Positions 1 to 10,142 of a stretch of 52,632 nt of DNA are shown here, one piece after another. The stretch is from Stagonosporopsis chrysanthemi (lineage: Eukaryota; Ascomycota; Dothideomycetes; Pleosporales; Didymellaceae). The position numbers and the translations under genes were made by a program. How positions within the stretch are numbered: position 1 is the stretch's first letter; every line of letters starts with the position of its first letter. The notes under the pieces were generated by a model. It was not told the origin of the DNA and searched no databases. It was given only the letters and a program-made list of their open reading frames with translations. The stretch covers positions 1 through 52,632 of the forward strand of contig JAFISE010000196.1 in the NCBI GenBank assembly GCA_022560025.1, given 5' to 3'.

Positions 1-417
1 GCTGTGCAGGAGGTCGGCGAGCGAGCCCAGCGAGCTGCGTGCTCGCGTCAGGCGCAAGGCGGACGGGGGCGATGGGCCAGCATCGCGTGCCCGCGGCGTC
101 GGCGGCGACGAGTAGCGGTGGAACGGGTTGAGGCGCTGCGAGAGCCGGCGCGCGGGCGGCGGCGAGTGTAAGGAGGGTACGGGCGGCGGCGAGTGTGAGG
201 AGGGTACGGGCGGCGGCGAGTGTGAGGAGGCTATGGGCGGCGGCGAGGGCGAGGATACGGGCGAGGGCGAGGATGCGGGCGCCGGCTGCGGTCCTGCACT
301 GCGCGCGCTGCTGCTCCACAGGCTGCGGCGGCGAGAAGTGCGCGGCTCGTCCGGCGACGACGACGCGGCGCCTCCAGCTCCTCCAGCTCCTCCAGCTCGG
401 GAGTTGGCCTGGCCCAT
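1..417 (-). CDS. Pro/Ser-rich protein, predicted N-myristoylated, C-terminus off window
   Basis: A minus-strand frame opens with ATG at 417-415 and stays open for 139 codons to the window edge, so only the N-terminus is present. It is the first ATG after an in-frame stop near 514. The protein begins MGQANSR, which fits the N-myristoylation consensus (Gly2, Ser6), so attachment to membranes is inferred. A Gly/Ala stretch, an Arg/Ser segment and a long Pro/Ser-rich region follow. The Pro/Ser region contains a nine-residue repeat (SHSPPPVPS type, about three copies) encoded by a 27-bp tandem repeat. The last visible residues look more structured. No domain is visible, so the family cannot be named; fungal RING-type proteins with MGxxxS starts are one possibility but are not shown here. 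It diverges from the RRN11 gene. Confidence 0.55.
   Translation of the reverse strand, partial: MGQANSRAGGAGGAGGAASSSPDEPRTSRRRSLWSSSARSAGPQPAPASSPSPVSSPSPPPIASSHSPPPVPSSHSPPPVPSLHSPPPARRLSQRLNPFHRYSSPPTPRARDAGPSPPSALRLTRARSSLGSLADLLHS
154..247. repeat. 27-bp tandem repeat inside the first CDS
   Basis: Three copies of a 27-bp GC-rich unit (154-180, 181-207, 208-234) and a partial fourth. The unit is exactly nine codons, so it keeps the minus-strand frame and encodes repeated Ser-His-Ser-Pro-Pro-Pro-Val-Pro-Ser. Confidence 0.85.
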
Positions 418-814
418 GGTGCGAGGCCCTGCGGCGGTGGAAGACGCGCCTCGGGCGGGGAGGGGGGGGGGGGACGAGGGGGGTGTCGGGCGGAGCGGTG
501 GTGAATTGCAGTCTCACCTGGGACCGCCGGCGGTGATGTGATGCATGTCCGGGACGGCCACCAGAGCCACTAGCACTTGCCGCTAGCACACCGAGCCACT
601 CCGCCAGAAGGGAGGCCAGCACTCGCCGAAATTGCCCCCGCGGCGTCTGCCCGTCTGCCCGTCTGCCGTTGCGCGTGCCTGGCTGCTGGCTCATGCGACG
701 CCGTTGCGCCTATCACAGCCGCGCCCGTCTCGCACTGGTGCTTCGTGCTGGCCCTGCTGGTCCTGCTGGCCCTGCTGGTCCCTAAATCGCTTGAAACGCA
801 CACATGCAGCACAC
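418..814. promoter_or_regulatory. Divergent intergenic region with G12 run
   Basis: This is about 400 bp between the start of the Pro/Ser-rich gene on the minus strand and RRN11 on the plus strand, so it presumably holds both promoters. A run of 12 G lies at 462-473. Around 755-785 there is a short imperfect repeat of a CTGCTGG-type motif. No clear TATA box was seen. Confidence 0.5.
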
Positions 815-2158
815 ATGCAGCACTTTGCTCCCCAGCTGTACCCTGACCAACTCTCGGCCTCGCTGCGCGCCGCCCAGTACCGCAAGAAGCGCAAAGCCAG
901 ACACGACCACGGCCGCCATGGCGACGACCGTTCGTCCAGCCCGGACTCGGACGCCGACACCAGGTCACGCCCGTCCCCTTCAAACGCACCTTCACACCCT
1001 TCATTTGCCCCGGCCGAGCTAGCACAGCTACGTGTCGCAGGCCTGTTGCCCGAGGAGCACTACCAGATTCCTCCCTCGCCGTTTCCCCACGCGCCTGCCA
1101 GGGTCTCCAAACCATATCTGGGAGCAGCTAAGATCCAGAAAGAGCTCGCTGCGCCACCCTCGCGCCTCTTCACCGTCAACAGCACTGCATCACACAGTGA
1201 CCGCCCCAGTAGGCCCACAGAGGCAAGCAATCTGCGGAGAACGCACCTCAATGTCCTGTCCACCGTCATGCACAGGTGTTTGCTACAAGGCGACTACGAC
1301 CGTGCTGGCCGTGCATGGGGCATGATTCTGAGAACCCAGGCCACTCACGGCCACGCAGTGGATCTCCGTAATCACGGCCGCTGGGCCATTGGCGCTGAGA
1401 TTCTGCTGCGTCGAAACCCTCAAGTAGCATCGGCCAGCAGCGAGAGCCCGCCAGAACCTGCAGCTGACCATGTCTTCAGCGAGCAGGGCTTTGAGCTGGC
1501 AAGGGAGTATTATGAGCGTCTCATCGTCCAGCATCCCGCTCGCAAACAAGCTCCCCACGCCGTAGACCAGAGGAGCTTTTACCCTGCCATGTTCTCGCTC
1601 TGGGTTCAGGAAGTATGCGAGAAGAGCAAGCGCACGCGGACGCTGAACGCTGAGGAACTCCCGCGCTCACGCTCCAGGAGCATGTCTGTCGACAGCGGTG
1701 ACGGTAAGCGTACGCACGCTGCTCGCTCGCGCGAGGACGCCATCCAGGTCGAAGAGCTCGCCCGCGCCATGGAGATAGCCGAGCGGCTCGACGATCTCGT
1801 CAAGTCGCCGCCCTTCGACAAGCAGGCCAGCTTGCTGCAGCTCCGCGGCAACATCGCCCTCTGGATCAGCGACCTGGTCGTGGGCAACACGGCCGCCACC
1901 CTCCTGGACGAGTGGGACGTGTACCCAATCAGCAGCGACATTTCAGCCGCAGAGCAGATTGCAAAGTTCAAAGCCTGCCAGCGAGAACTGCGCACGGCCG
2001 AAACCTACCTCAGCCGCGTAGAGGAAAACGGCGGTCCGCGACAGTACCAGCCCTTGCACAAGATCGACGCCCGCCTCAAGGAGCTGCAGAAGCAGATCGC
2101 CCAGCTCGAGGCTGCCGGAGACGACGATACAAACGTGTCCATGGAAGACGCCTGGTGA
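815..2158 (+). CDS. RRN11: RNA polymerase I core factor subunit Rrn11
   Basis: The 447-residue product matches the fungal Rrn11 family (RNA polymerase I-specific initiation factor) as I recognise it. Rrn11 joins Rrn6 and Rrn7 in the core factor that recruits Pol I to the rDNA promoter in the nucleolus. The most diagnostic block is near residues 144-173, a TPR-like helix pair with HRCLLQGDYDRAGRAWGMIL. The N-terminus is basic and Ser-rich (RKKRKARHDHGRHGDD), as expected for a nuclear protein. The C-terminus has a short predicted coiled coil ending in acidic residues (about 415-447). The frame is open upstream to 632, but the first ATG in the conserved-looking part is at 815 and the upstream codons look like leader sequence. 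There are no introns. It faces the acetate-transporter gene tail to tail, 245 bp away. Confidence 0.72.
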   Translation: MQHFAPQLYPDQLSASLRAAQYRKKRKARHDHGRHGDDRSSSPDSDADTRSRPSPSNAPSHPSFAPAELAQLRVAGLLPEEHYQIPPSPFPHAPARVSKPYLGAAKIQKELAAPPSRLFTVNSTASHSDRPSRPTEASNLRRTHLNVLSTVMHRCLLQGDYDRAGRAWGMILRTQATHGHAVDLRNHGRWAIGAEILLRRNPQVASASSESPPEPAADHVFSEQGFELAREYYERLIVQHPARKQAPHAVDQRSFYPAMFSLWVQEVCEKSKRTRTLNAEELPRSRSRSMSVDSGDGKRTHAARSREDAIQVEELARAMEIAERLDDLVKSPPFDKQASLLQLRGNIALWISDLVVGNTAATLLDEWDVYPISSDISAAEQIAKFKACQRELRTAETYLSRVEENGGPRQYQPLHKIDARLKELQKQIAQLEAAGDDDTNVSMEDAW

Positions 2159-2403
2159 CCAGGTCAACAAAGTCAGCGGTCAACAAAGTCAGCCCTGCCA
2201 TGGCCGTGCACAAGAGGGAGAATACATTAGATTTCTGACCGTGACTGACATGATTACAACATCAACAGTTTGAGAAAAGAACACAGAAGAGAAGAGAACA
2301 GAAGCACACGGAGGAACAGCACACCAGCCCCTCCCCTCCCATCCCATCCATTTAATCTCGGAGACCATCCAACGCCGCGCTGCCACCGCACACGGCCGCA
2401 AGC

Positions 2404-3803
2404 TCACTCGACATGGTTCGTCTTCTGCTTCTCACTCGCGCCCTTGATCATGCCGGAGAGATCGATAATGGGGAGCGAGAAGGGGAAGTCGACGCTGGCC
2501 AGCATGATGGCGAGGAGAATGTACCAGCCGAGCAGACACGTGACAAAAGTGAAGGCGCCCGCGGCCTCCTGGCACCTCGCCGCCAGCGCCGCCTTGCCCT
2601 GCGCGAGGTTGAGGAACGTGCCCGCGAGGAGCCCAAAGGCGGGCACCAGCGTGAAGAAGATAAGAAAGAAGACGAGGTTGGTGCGCAGCGAGCAGATGAG
2701 GTAGACGAGGCAGAGCATGGCCATGGCGATCATGAAGTAGCCTGTGTGTGGTGGGTTAGAGGGTTGGAGATTGACGGCAGGTCAGGTGGTGGGGAGGCAC
2801 ATACCAATGCCGACGTTGAAGCCGACAGACTCCAGCCCAGTGCTGCCTTGCGTAGTCGGATCGGCGTAGTTGCTATAGGCGCCGTACTCGGGGACAAGCG
2901 TAGCGGCGTAACCGAGCCAAAAGGCGCCAAACGACGTGAAGACGACAAAGGGGAATGTGTTGCCGAGAATCCACTGTTGTGCATGTTAGTCAGTAGCTGG
3001 TCGAGGACCAACACGGGAGCACGTACTTCACCAATCCCGCCAAGGACCATCAGTAGACCACCCGCAAAGAAGTACCAGCCAATGCTTGCTGAACCGCTGC
3101 CTCCAGCGCCGCGCCATCCCATCAGCGTCCAACTCAGAGGCATGAGAGACAGCAAGAACCCAACGAGCGCCCTATCATCATGAGCACATAAACAAACATC
3201 TCCTCCAGTGACGTAATCAACTTACAAAGGAGTAGGGTTGCCGAATGTCTTTCGAAGCTCGCCCTTGACGTCGTTCTTGGGCGAAAGGTACAGCTTCTCA
3301 AACAGCTCCGGGGTGATGGAGATGCTGCCGGCCGTTCGAATGTGCCTGAGAGCCAGGTCCTCATCCATGCTGCCGTCCAAGTGTTGATGACCTGTTGCAC
3401 CTCCGTATCCGTAACCTGGAAACTGTCGTCAGCAGACGGCCTCGAATCTTCCGACACTTCACTTACCATTTGGTCCATTCCGGTTGGAGAAGTCCTTCTC
3501 CAGGTCTCCGTTGGTGTTGCTCATTCTGTACGCGTTGGACTCGGCTCGGGCTGTTGAGCCCGCGGAAAGCGTTTCCTCGTCACGTGCTGATGTAGCACCT
3601 AGGTGTGTGTTGTTGTGGGCGTCGCCTCTGGCTGACGTCGCTCCCAGATGTTGGTTGTTGTTGGATGTGACGGACTCGTGCGCGTTGGACGTCATACCAA
3701 TACCGTTGCCGAACAGACCAGCGCCTTTACTGTGAGAATCGAATTGGCTGCAGGTGCTGCAAGTTGTACTAGTCAAATTCGTGCAGTCGTGTTGGTGGGA
3801 CAT
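2404..3803 (-). CDS. GPR1/FUN34/YaaH-family acetate transporter
   Basis: Five exons join in frame: 3803-3467, 3415-3226, 3171-3027, 2973-2805 and 2741-2404, giving 392 residues. The last 220 or so residues form a six-helix membrane domain of the acetate/ammonia transporter family (yeast Ato1/Ady2, Aspergillus AcpA relatives). The family signature appears as FGNPTPLALVGFLL at the start of helix 1, followed by GGLLMVLGGIGEWILGNTFPF and a final helix ending near FPFSLPI. A predicted plasma-membrane role in acetate uptake is inferred from the family. The N-terminal 110 residues are a hydrophilic Asn/Ser/His-rich tail, longer than usual, with the octamer HLGATSAR present twice (residues 52-59 and 67-74). 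All introns are 51-63 nt with GT-AG ends. Some fungal genomes carry several paralogues, so I give no symbol. Confidence 0.85.
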
Positions 3804-6557
3804 GTGTATAGGCCGGCTAGAGGGAAGGCTGCTGTATTATACAGGTGGGAGGGGGTGAGCTAGTTGACGGGGGTTTATCACATCCAAGCCCAAAGACACG
3901 GGTCCTAATGCCATGATGGCGTAGCCGGGCGAAAGCAAGCGATCAACATTGACTTGGGGAAGGCTACAGCCCGAAAGCCATCGAGTGTGCTGAGACCCAC
4001 ACGACCAACCGCTGCGGCTCCGCGCCAGTACCCTGTCCTCTCTCCGCATTGGCAGGATGTGAGATCTGTTTGACCTACGACCTGATGGGGAAATGGCCTG
4101 TTGGCTATGAGACCATACGACTGGTTCCGTATCTGCGAGACGGCTTGTCCGCCTCAATGGAATCTAGACTGCTGCAGCAGCCTTGTATCTTTACAACAAT
4201 GAACTGTCGCTTCTAGGCAAAGAGTAATTGCTGTCCTTTTGTTGCGCATTCATCAAGCTGCGACTGCATGTGGCAGGCCTTCAATGACGCGCGGTCTGGG
4301 CAGGTGCATTCTTCTTGCCAACCCGCATAGTCACCGCTAAGGCCTCATGGAGAATCTCGGCATCCAATACCAATTGAGTGGTGATGGGAGAGGTGCGTGG
4401 CTGGAAGCACGGGTCGAGTGCAATCCGTCCTCATCGCGACCAGTAAAACAAAGCGAGCCATGAGAAGACGACCGGTGATGCGGAGAAAGTGGAGATGAAA
4501 GCGCACGAAACACTGGGGGACCCCGTGGAGTCGCCAGGCTCTGGAGCTAGATGATCATCGGCCCGTCACCTAACGGGATTGAGTTTGCGGGGAAGTGCAC
4601 TACACCCGCACCTGGCAATCCAAGACCTGGGGTTATATCCAGACGTCACCTCGCAGGCCGGAGTTGAAGCCGCGGGGGAAAAGTCACCATGATCGAGGCT
4701 GAAATCGAATCGATTCATTCAGTCCATCAGATGCAGCATTCTATCTTTTTAAAGCTCTGAGGGAGACTCGTTGATGCGTGGTAATTGTCCGGGCGTGGAC
4801 CAGTGAGCTTTGTTCGACACAGCACTAAGCCAATGCAGCTGAGCTTCTGGTCCGGCCGAAAGGTACTTTCGACGATTCGTCAATGGCGTGAAGTAGGGTT
4901 CTTTGTCGAAAAATGAATCGCCAGCATGCAGATCAGGTCAAAGCCTTCCAATCATGAGTGCAGCCCTGTGCTGAAACCCAGGTGGCTGCATCATCCCCCC
5001 GCTTGCTGGCAGGCTGCAACTGTCACTCGACGGTGGTATGATCATTCCTTGCGCTCATCCGATGGTGTTCGGCAGTGGGCAGCGACATCCGGAGGCATTC
5101 CGCGTTGCGACTTGTCTAGCCGAATGCGGTGGACTATTTCGAGAGCTTGGTAGGTGGACAGCGAGGAATCTTGCAAACTGAGCGATGCAGCCATCAACTG
5201 CGTGGAGGCGACAGCAGCTTTCCTTGAGTAAAAGCCACCTTGAGCATCACTCATCTCAAGTTGCAGTCTGCCATTCGTCGTCCTGCCCGTCGCAGCAGCG
5301 GACACGCATGTTGACCTCAGTTCCGCTCCTTGATTCACCTCTCATGATCGACGTCGACGAGTCGCAAATTCCAATGAGTCGACAGGTCCATACGTGATTC
5401 GACCCACAACTTCGTGGTCGATCTCAAGCAGACCTTCCTGGTCAGGATCCGGGAGTTCCGCAGATTGTACAATGAACGGCGAACTCGAATGGGCGATTAC
5501 TTGGGTCGTGAGCTAGTACTGTAGCTCGAACTTCCAAAGCCATGGTCAGACAACCGAGCTTCGGTGCTGCTCGTGACCATTTGGTTGATGTTGATGCCCA
5601 TATCTAGTTGGTTTGCACGGAAATCCTGGGAGCATGATTACTTTCGAAAGTTGTCGGCCGAAAACGTCCTACTGGCGTGAGCACAAATTAGGCAAAGCTG
5701 CACCGCGACAGGCCTGTAACAATGTCTCGAGGTCGACCAGATCCAAGCCGTGGTACTACTGATATGTGAGGCAAGACCATCCGTTGCTTTTATGTTTTAC
5801 CCACAGTAGGGCGCATCCGAGATGTGTCTGCAGCGCCGCAGTTCTTGTTGTGTTCGGCTCACAATTCTGTTGGAAGTCGAGCACCAGACGGCCTGCTGCA
5901 TAGTAACGATATCATGCTGATCGAGCAAGAGGTGGAGCTTTCGTAAAATTTCCCGTCTGTCAATAAAGGAGACGGAAGCAGGGTTGTTCTGCTGGATCAT
6001 CTTTACAACCGACTTGGTAGTGGTCGCCAGATCGCAGGAGACAGCTTAATGCTCGCACGGATGGGTTGAGCATAGATTCGAGGGGCACGATGGAAAATGC
6101 TAGATCGACTGTTGTAGGAACGCTAGAAGTGAGGTGCTGGTGGAAGGCGCGGCCTTGGTCGGCAAGAGCGTGTGGTAGAGCCAGTACGGTTCTGCTGGAA
6201 CCCAGTCCAAGCAGGCTGGGAAGTCATTGTGATGTTCTGAACAAGTTACTAAAGTCCATAATAAGTGTTGGTCTGCGGGTTGTTGAGAGAGGACCGGTTA
6301 CAGGTAAGGCAGCCTTGAGATAAGAGCACGCAGCAGTAAACACCTGGCAAGCGGACCATTCACGCAGAATTGATACCTGTGTACACTACAGCGGACTTTC
6401 AGTGCATATGAAGGACACATACATTCGGTGTTTAGGCTCAGTAATCATTGGTGATTACCATACCATCGACTTGGTGCCTAAGATCCATGACGAACGGCAC
6501 ACTTGATTTCTGATCGGCCTCGGTACTGGTGTCAAATCTCATGTTCAAGGCCATACT
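3804..6557. other. 2.75-kb gap without a confident gene
   Basis: This is the longest gene-poor stretch in the GC-balanced part of the window. Several coding-like blocks occur on the minus strand, but they sit in different frames and are separated by stops: about 6052-5797 (84 open codons ending in TAA), 5640-5490, 5500-5345 and 5338-5042 (98 codons). Some can be joined through plausible GT-AG introns, but I could not build one convincing gene model. It may hold a decayed or multi-intron gene, or be just the upstream region of the acetate transporter. No RNA gene was recognised. Confidence 0.4.
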
Positions 6558-7325
6558 CTATGCCCCGCCTACCTCTTCGATTACCTTCTTGAGGTTCTGG
6601 ATGTCATGAGCAAAGCGCCCAAGGAACAAGCCATCCACGCCTTCTGCGATCTTTGCAAATGTGCCTGGTCCTGCGCTGCCGCCATAGACAATCCTCGTGA
6701 CACCGCTTCTGCCAGCTGCTAGCTTCCTGAGCTCCTTGGTGACGTTGACGACGTGGTCAGGGTCTGCAGGCTCTTTGGCACCAATTGCCCAGACCGGCTC
6801 GTACGCCAGTATGACCTCTTGATCGTCAGGCACAGCGGCCAGGACCGATGTAACCTGTGGCTTGCATTCTTGTATCGCCGCACCCACAGCTGCTGATGCT
6901 ATGCTGTGGTGCGTCTTCTCACCGATGCAGACCAATGGTATCAGCCCGTTTCTCGCAGCTGCGCCAGCCTTCTTTGCAACTGTCTCGTCTGTCTCGCCAA
7001 ACAGCGCCCTCCGCTCTGCATGTCCAATCTCAACAATCCTAGCACCAGCCTGCCGTATCACCACTGGGCTGACTTCTCCTGTTAAGGCTCCTTTGTCTTC
7101 CCAATGTGTGTCTTGTGCGCCGAGCATGACGGACGAGGATTCCAGTATGCGCTGGGACTCGGTGAGCGAGACGAAGTCAGGGATGACGAACAGGTCGACA
7201 TTTGCGTTCCAGGCATCGCCGTCTAGCTGAAGCACTCCGCGGACGTATGAAAGTGTGCTGGTCAGATCGAAGTACATCTTCAGCGAGACGCCGACGATGC
7301 GTCGAGGGCGTGCGATGGGAGGCAT
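6558..7325 (-). CDS. Triosephosphate isomerase-family paralogue
   Basis: The intron-free 255-residue product has the TIM-barrel triosephosphate isomerase fold and its catalytic residues: Lys16 in VGVSLKMYF, His102 in EIGHAERR, Glu176 in LAYEPVWAIG, and the phosphate-binding YGGS at 214-217. The Asn that precedes the catalytic Lys in glycolytic enzymes (N-x-K) is Ser14 here. The sequence also differs from the strongly conserved fungal glycolytic enzyme, so this is probably a second isomerase. It may act on triose phosphates in another context or on a related sugar phosphate such as erythrulose phosphate; that substrate idea is inference. The frame is open upstream to an ATG at 7412 that would add 29 residues; I prefer 7325 because family members begin just before this point. 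It diverges from MET13. Confidence 0.8.
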   Translation of the reverse strand: MPPIARPRRIVGVSLKMYFDLTSTLSYVRGVLQLDGDAWNANVDLFVIPDFVSLTESQRILESSSVMLGAQDTHWEDKGALTGEVSPVVIRQAGARIVEIGHAERRALFGETDETVAKKAGAAARNGLIPLVCIGEKTHHSIASAAVGAAIQECKPQVTSVLAAVPDDQEVILAYEPVWAIGAKEPADPDHVVNVTKELRKLAAGRSGVTRIVYGGSAGPGTFAKIAEGVDGLFLGRFAHDIQNLKKVIEEVGGA

Positions 7326-8064
7326 GGCGGACGATAGAGCAGGGCAGATAGGCGTGACGCAAAGGTTAGGAGACCAGGAAGGAGCAGACGTGTGGATTGT
7401 GTGTGTAGCCAATTGCTCGATACCACTTCCACTTCGGAGTTACTTCTTCGGGTAACTCTTTGTCAATTCGCTTGCGTTTACGAGGGGTAGTGTGGGGTGT
7501 GTGTGGGCGCCTGTGCAGCAATTGGCCTGTCCTCCACATTCATGTGAACTGCGGTGGGACGAACGCTGATACAAACACTGGCTCATCTTGCAGTACACTT
7601 GAATGTTGACACGAGGGCACGCGTCGTCGACAATCACCGTCGATTGGAGCCAGAGCCGCCATTGCGCGTCACAACGCTGCTACGCTGCACTTGGCAGGGC
7701 CGCCGAAGCCGCAGTCACTAAGCTCTAATCATCCACCCACAAAAACTTCCATCGCCATACATCATTGACTTGCACACCCTTACTGTACACGTCGCCCGTA
7801 CATCTCCCACTGCGTATATTGTGCTTCGGCCTACATGCAAAGACAGCTCGCAGACCGGTGGGCACGCGCTCGATACTTCGGATAGTTCGTTGACTTTGCA
7901 CTTGCGGGGTTCGACACTCGAGCTCACGCATCCTTGTACGCCGCCTAGAGCACCCGTGGGGTCCTTGCATGCGGGACCTTTTTCTCGACACAGGCTAACA
8001 CCAACAGGTTCATTGAAGTCTTTCCTCTGTCTCTTCTTGTTTCTATCTTTTCTACGTCGCCACC
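7326..8064. promoter_or_regulatory. Divergent promoter region, TPI paralogue / MET13
   Basis: About 740 bp between divergent starts. The last 60 bases before the MET13 ATG are pyrimidine-rich, as in many fungal leaders, and the start lies in a textbook Kozak context (GCCACCATG, 8059-8067). No gene is supported here. Confidence 0.5.
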
Positions 8065-10142
8065 ATGCATATTTCAGAGAAGCTCGCTCGAGCGCGGGCT
8101 GAAGGGAAGCCGACCTTTTCTTTTGAATTCTTTCCGCCCAAGACGGCCCAGGTACACTACAGCGCAATCTTCACACAGAACTTTCGATGGCTGACACGCG
8201 CAGGGTGTGCAAAATCTCTACGATCGCATGGACCGCATGCATGGCTTCGGTCCCCAATTCATCGACATTACGTGGGGCGCGGGTGGCCGCCACTCCAAAC
8301 TGACTACCGAAATGGTCAAGGTCGCTCAGACTGTGTACGGACTCGAGACACTCATGCACCTCACATGTACCGACATGGAACGGTCGAAGCTCGACGAGGC
8401 TCTCAACGACGCATACCAAGCTGGCTGCACCAACATCCTCGCACTGAGGGGCGATCCTCCCCGTGAAAGAGAAAAGTGGGAGGCGACCCAGGGCGGTTTC
8501 CGCTATGCAAAAGACTTGGTCAAATACATCAAAGACAGATACGGCAACCACTTCGACATTGGCGTGGCGGCATACGCAGAAGGGTGCGACGACAACGATG
8601 ACGTGGACCAGCTCATCGATCACCTGAAGGAGAAGATTGACGCAGGCGCTACCTTTGTCGTCACACAGATGTTCTACGACACAGACGTTTTCCTGGATTG
8701 GGTCAAGAGAGTACGTGCTAAGGGCATTGATGTACCCATTGTTCCTGGTATCATGCCGATCCATACGCACGCCGCTTTCCTGCGCAGAGCGAACTGGACT
8801 CGCTGCAAGGTTCCGGCGCATTGGACCGAGGCACTGGAGCCCATCAAGAACGATGACGTACAAGTTCGTGAGGTTGGAAGTGAGCTCGTTGCGGACATGT
8901 GCCGGAGATTGGTCGATGCCGGTATCCTGCATTTGCATTTGTATGTGGTCTTCTTCTCTTCACACTGGCTACGCTGACTTGTTTAGCTACACGATGAACT
9001 TGGCCCAAGCTACACGCATGGTTCTCGAAGAGCTTGAACTCTTGCCCGACGTCGAGTCCCCTCTGGAGAAGCCTCTTCCATGGCGGCCATCTCTCGGCCT
9101 CAACCGTCGCGACGAGAACGTACGACCGATTTTCTGGCGCAACCGCAACCGTTCTTACGTCGCTCGTACACAAGACTGGGACGAGTTTCCCAACGGTCGA
9201 TGGGGAGACTCTCGGTCGCCTGCCTTTGGTGAGCTCGACTCCTACGGTGTTGGGTTGAAGGGCACAAACGAGCAGAACATCAAGCTCTGGGGCACGCCTA
9301 CTTCGGTACAGGATATTTCAGATCTCTTCGTGCGCTACATGCAAGGCGATCTCGAGTCTTTGCCATGGAGTGAACAGGCCATTACCGAGGAGGCCAATGC
9401 CATCCAGCAGAACCTCATTGATTTGAACAGACGCGGCTTCTTAACCATCAACTCGCAGCCTGCTGTCAACGGTGCCAAGTCATCTGACCCGACATTTGGA
9501 TGGGGTCCACGCAATGGCTACGTCTACCAGAAGTCCTACCTCGAGGTTCTCGTATCGCCCGAGTACATCTCCGAGATTGTCACGCGTATCGAGCGTGACC
9601 CTGAGTTTACCTACTACGCCGTTAACAAACACGGTGACCTCAAGACGAATGCGCCTAACGAAGGTCCCAACGCCGTCACTTGGGGTGTGTTCCCAGGTAA
9701 GGAGATTGTACAGCCCACTATCGTCGAAACGGTCAGCTTCCTCGCGTGGAAGGACGAGTTCTATCGTCTCGGTCAGGACTGGGCGAACTGCCACGCCAGC
9801 ACCAGCCCTGCCCGATATGTCATTAGCGACGTCATGGACACCTGGTACCTTCTCAACATTGTGCACAACGACTTCCACGTCACCAGCGGCATCTTCCCTC
9901 TCTTCGAAGGTCTGAAGGTTGACGACATGGAGAAGAAACTCGACAGCGGCATTGTTTCTGACGCTGTAGGCACTAACGGCCACGCGGAGACTAACGGTAC
10001 AAATGGTGCTACTGACAATGAGAAGACCGAGGCGCAGAAAGACCCAAAAGAGCAAAAGGACGAACAAACATTGCTTGAGACCGCAAAGGCCGCCGCTGTT
10101 GAAGTCACTAACGGCGTCAAGAGCCTCGCCGTCTCTAACTAA
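8065..10142 (+). CDS. MET13: Methylenetetrahydrofolate reductase, Met13 type
   Basis: Three exons (8065-8151, 8204-8940, 8987-10142) give 659 residues. The enzyme reduces 5,10-methylene-THF to 5-methyl-THF, the methyl donor for methionine synthase, in the cytosol. The N-terminal barrel (about 1-300) shows FSFEFFPPKT with the catalytic Glu21, GPQFIDITWGAGG, MHLTCTDM and LALRGDPPR. Blocks such as GVQNLYDRMDRM and AAFLRRANW match yeast Met13 rather than the second paralogue Met12. The C-terminal domain (about 330-600) is the eukaryotic regulatory region that binds S-adenosylmethionine, with WDEFPNGRWGDSRSPAFGEL and GWGPRNGYVYQKSYLEV. The last 60 or so residues are a Lys/Glu/Thr/Asn-rich tail (TNGHAETNGTNGATDNEK and on) longer than I expect for the family. 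Feedback inhibition by S-adenosylmethionine is known for the family, not seen here. Confidence 0.95.

Noticed and set aside
570..1115. 181-codon minus-strand frame
   Set aside because: Opposite the RRN11 coding sequence, Arg-rich, no domain.
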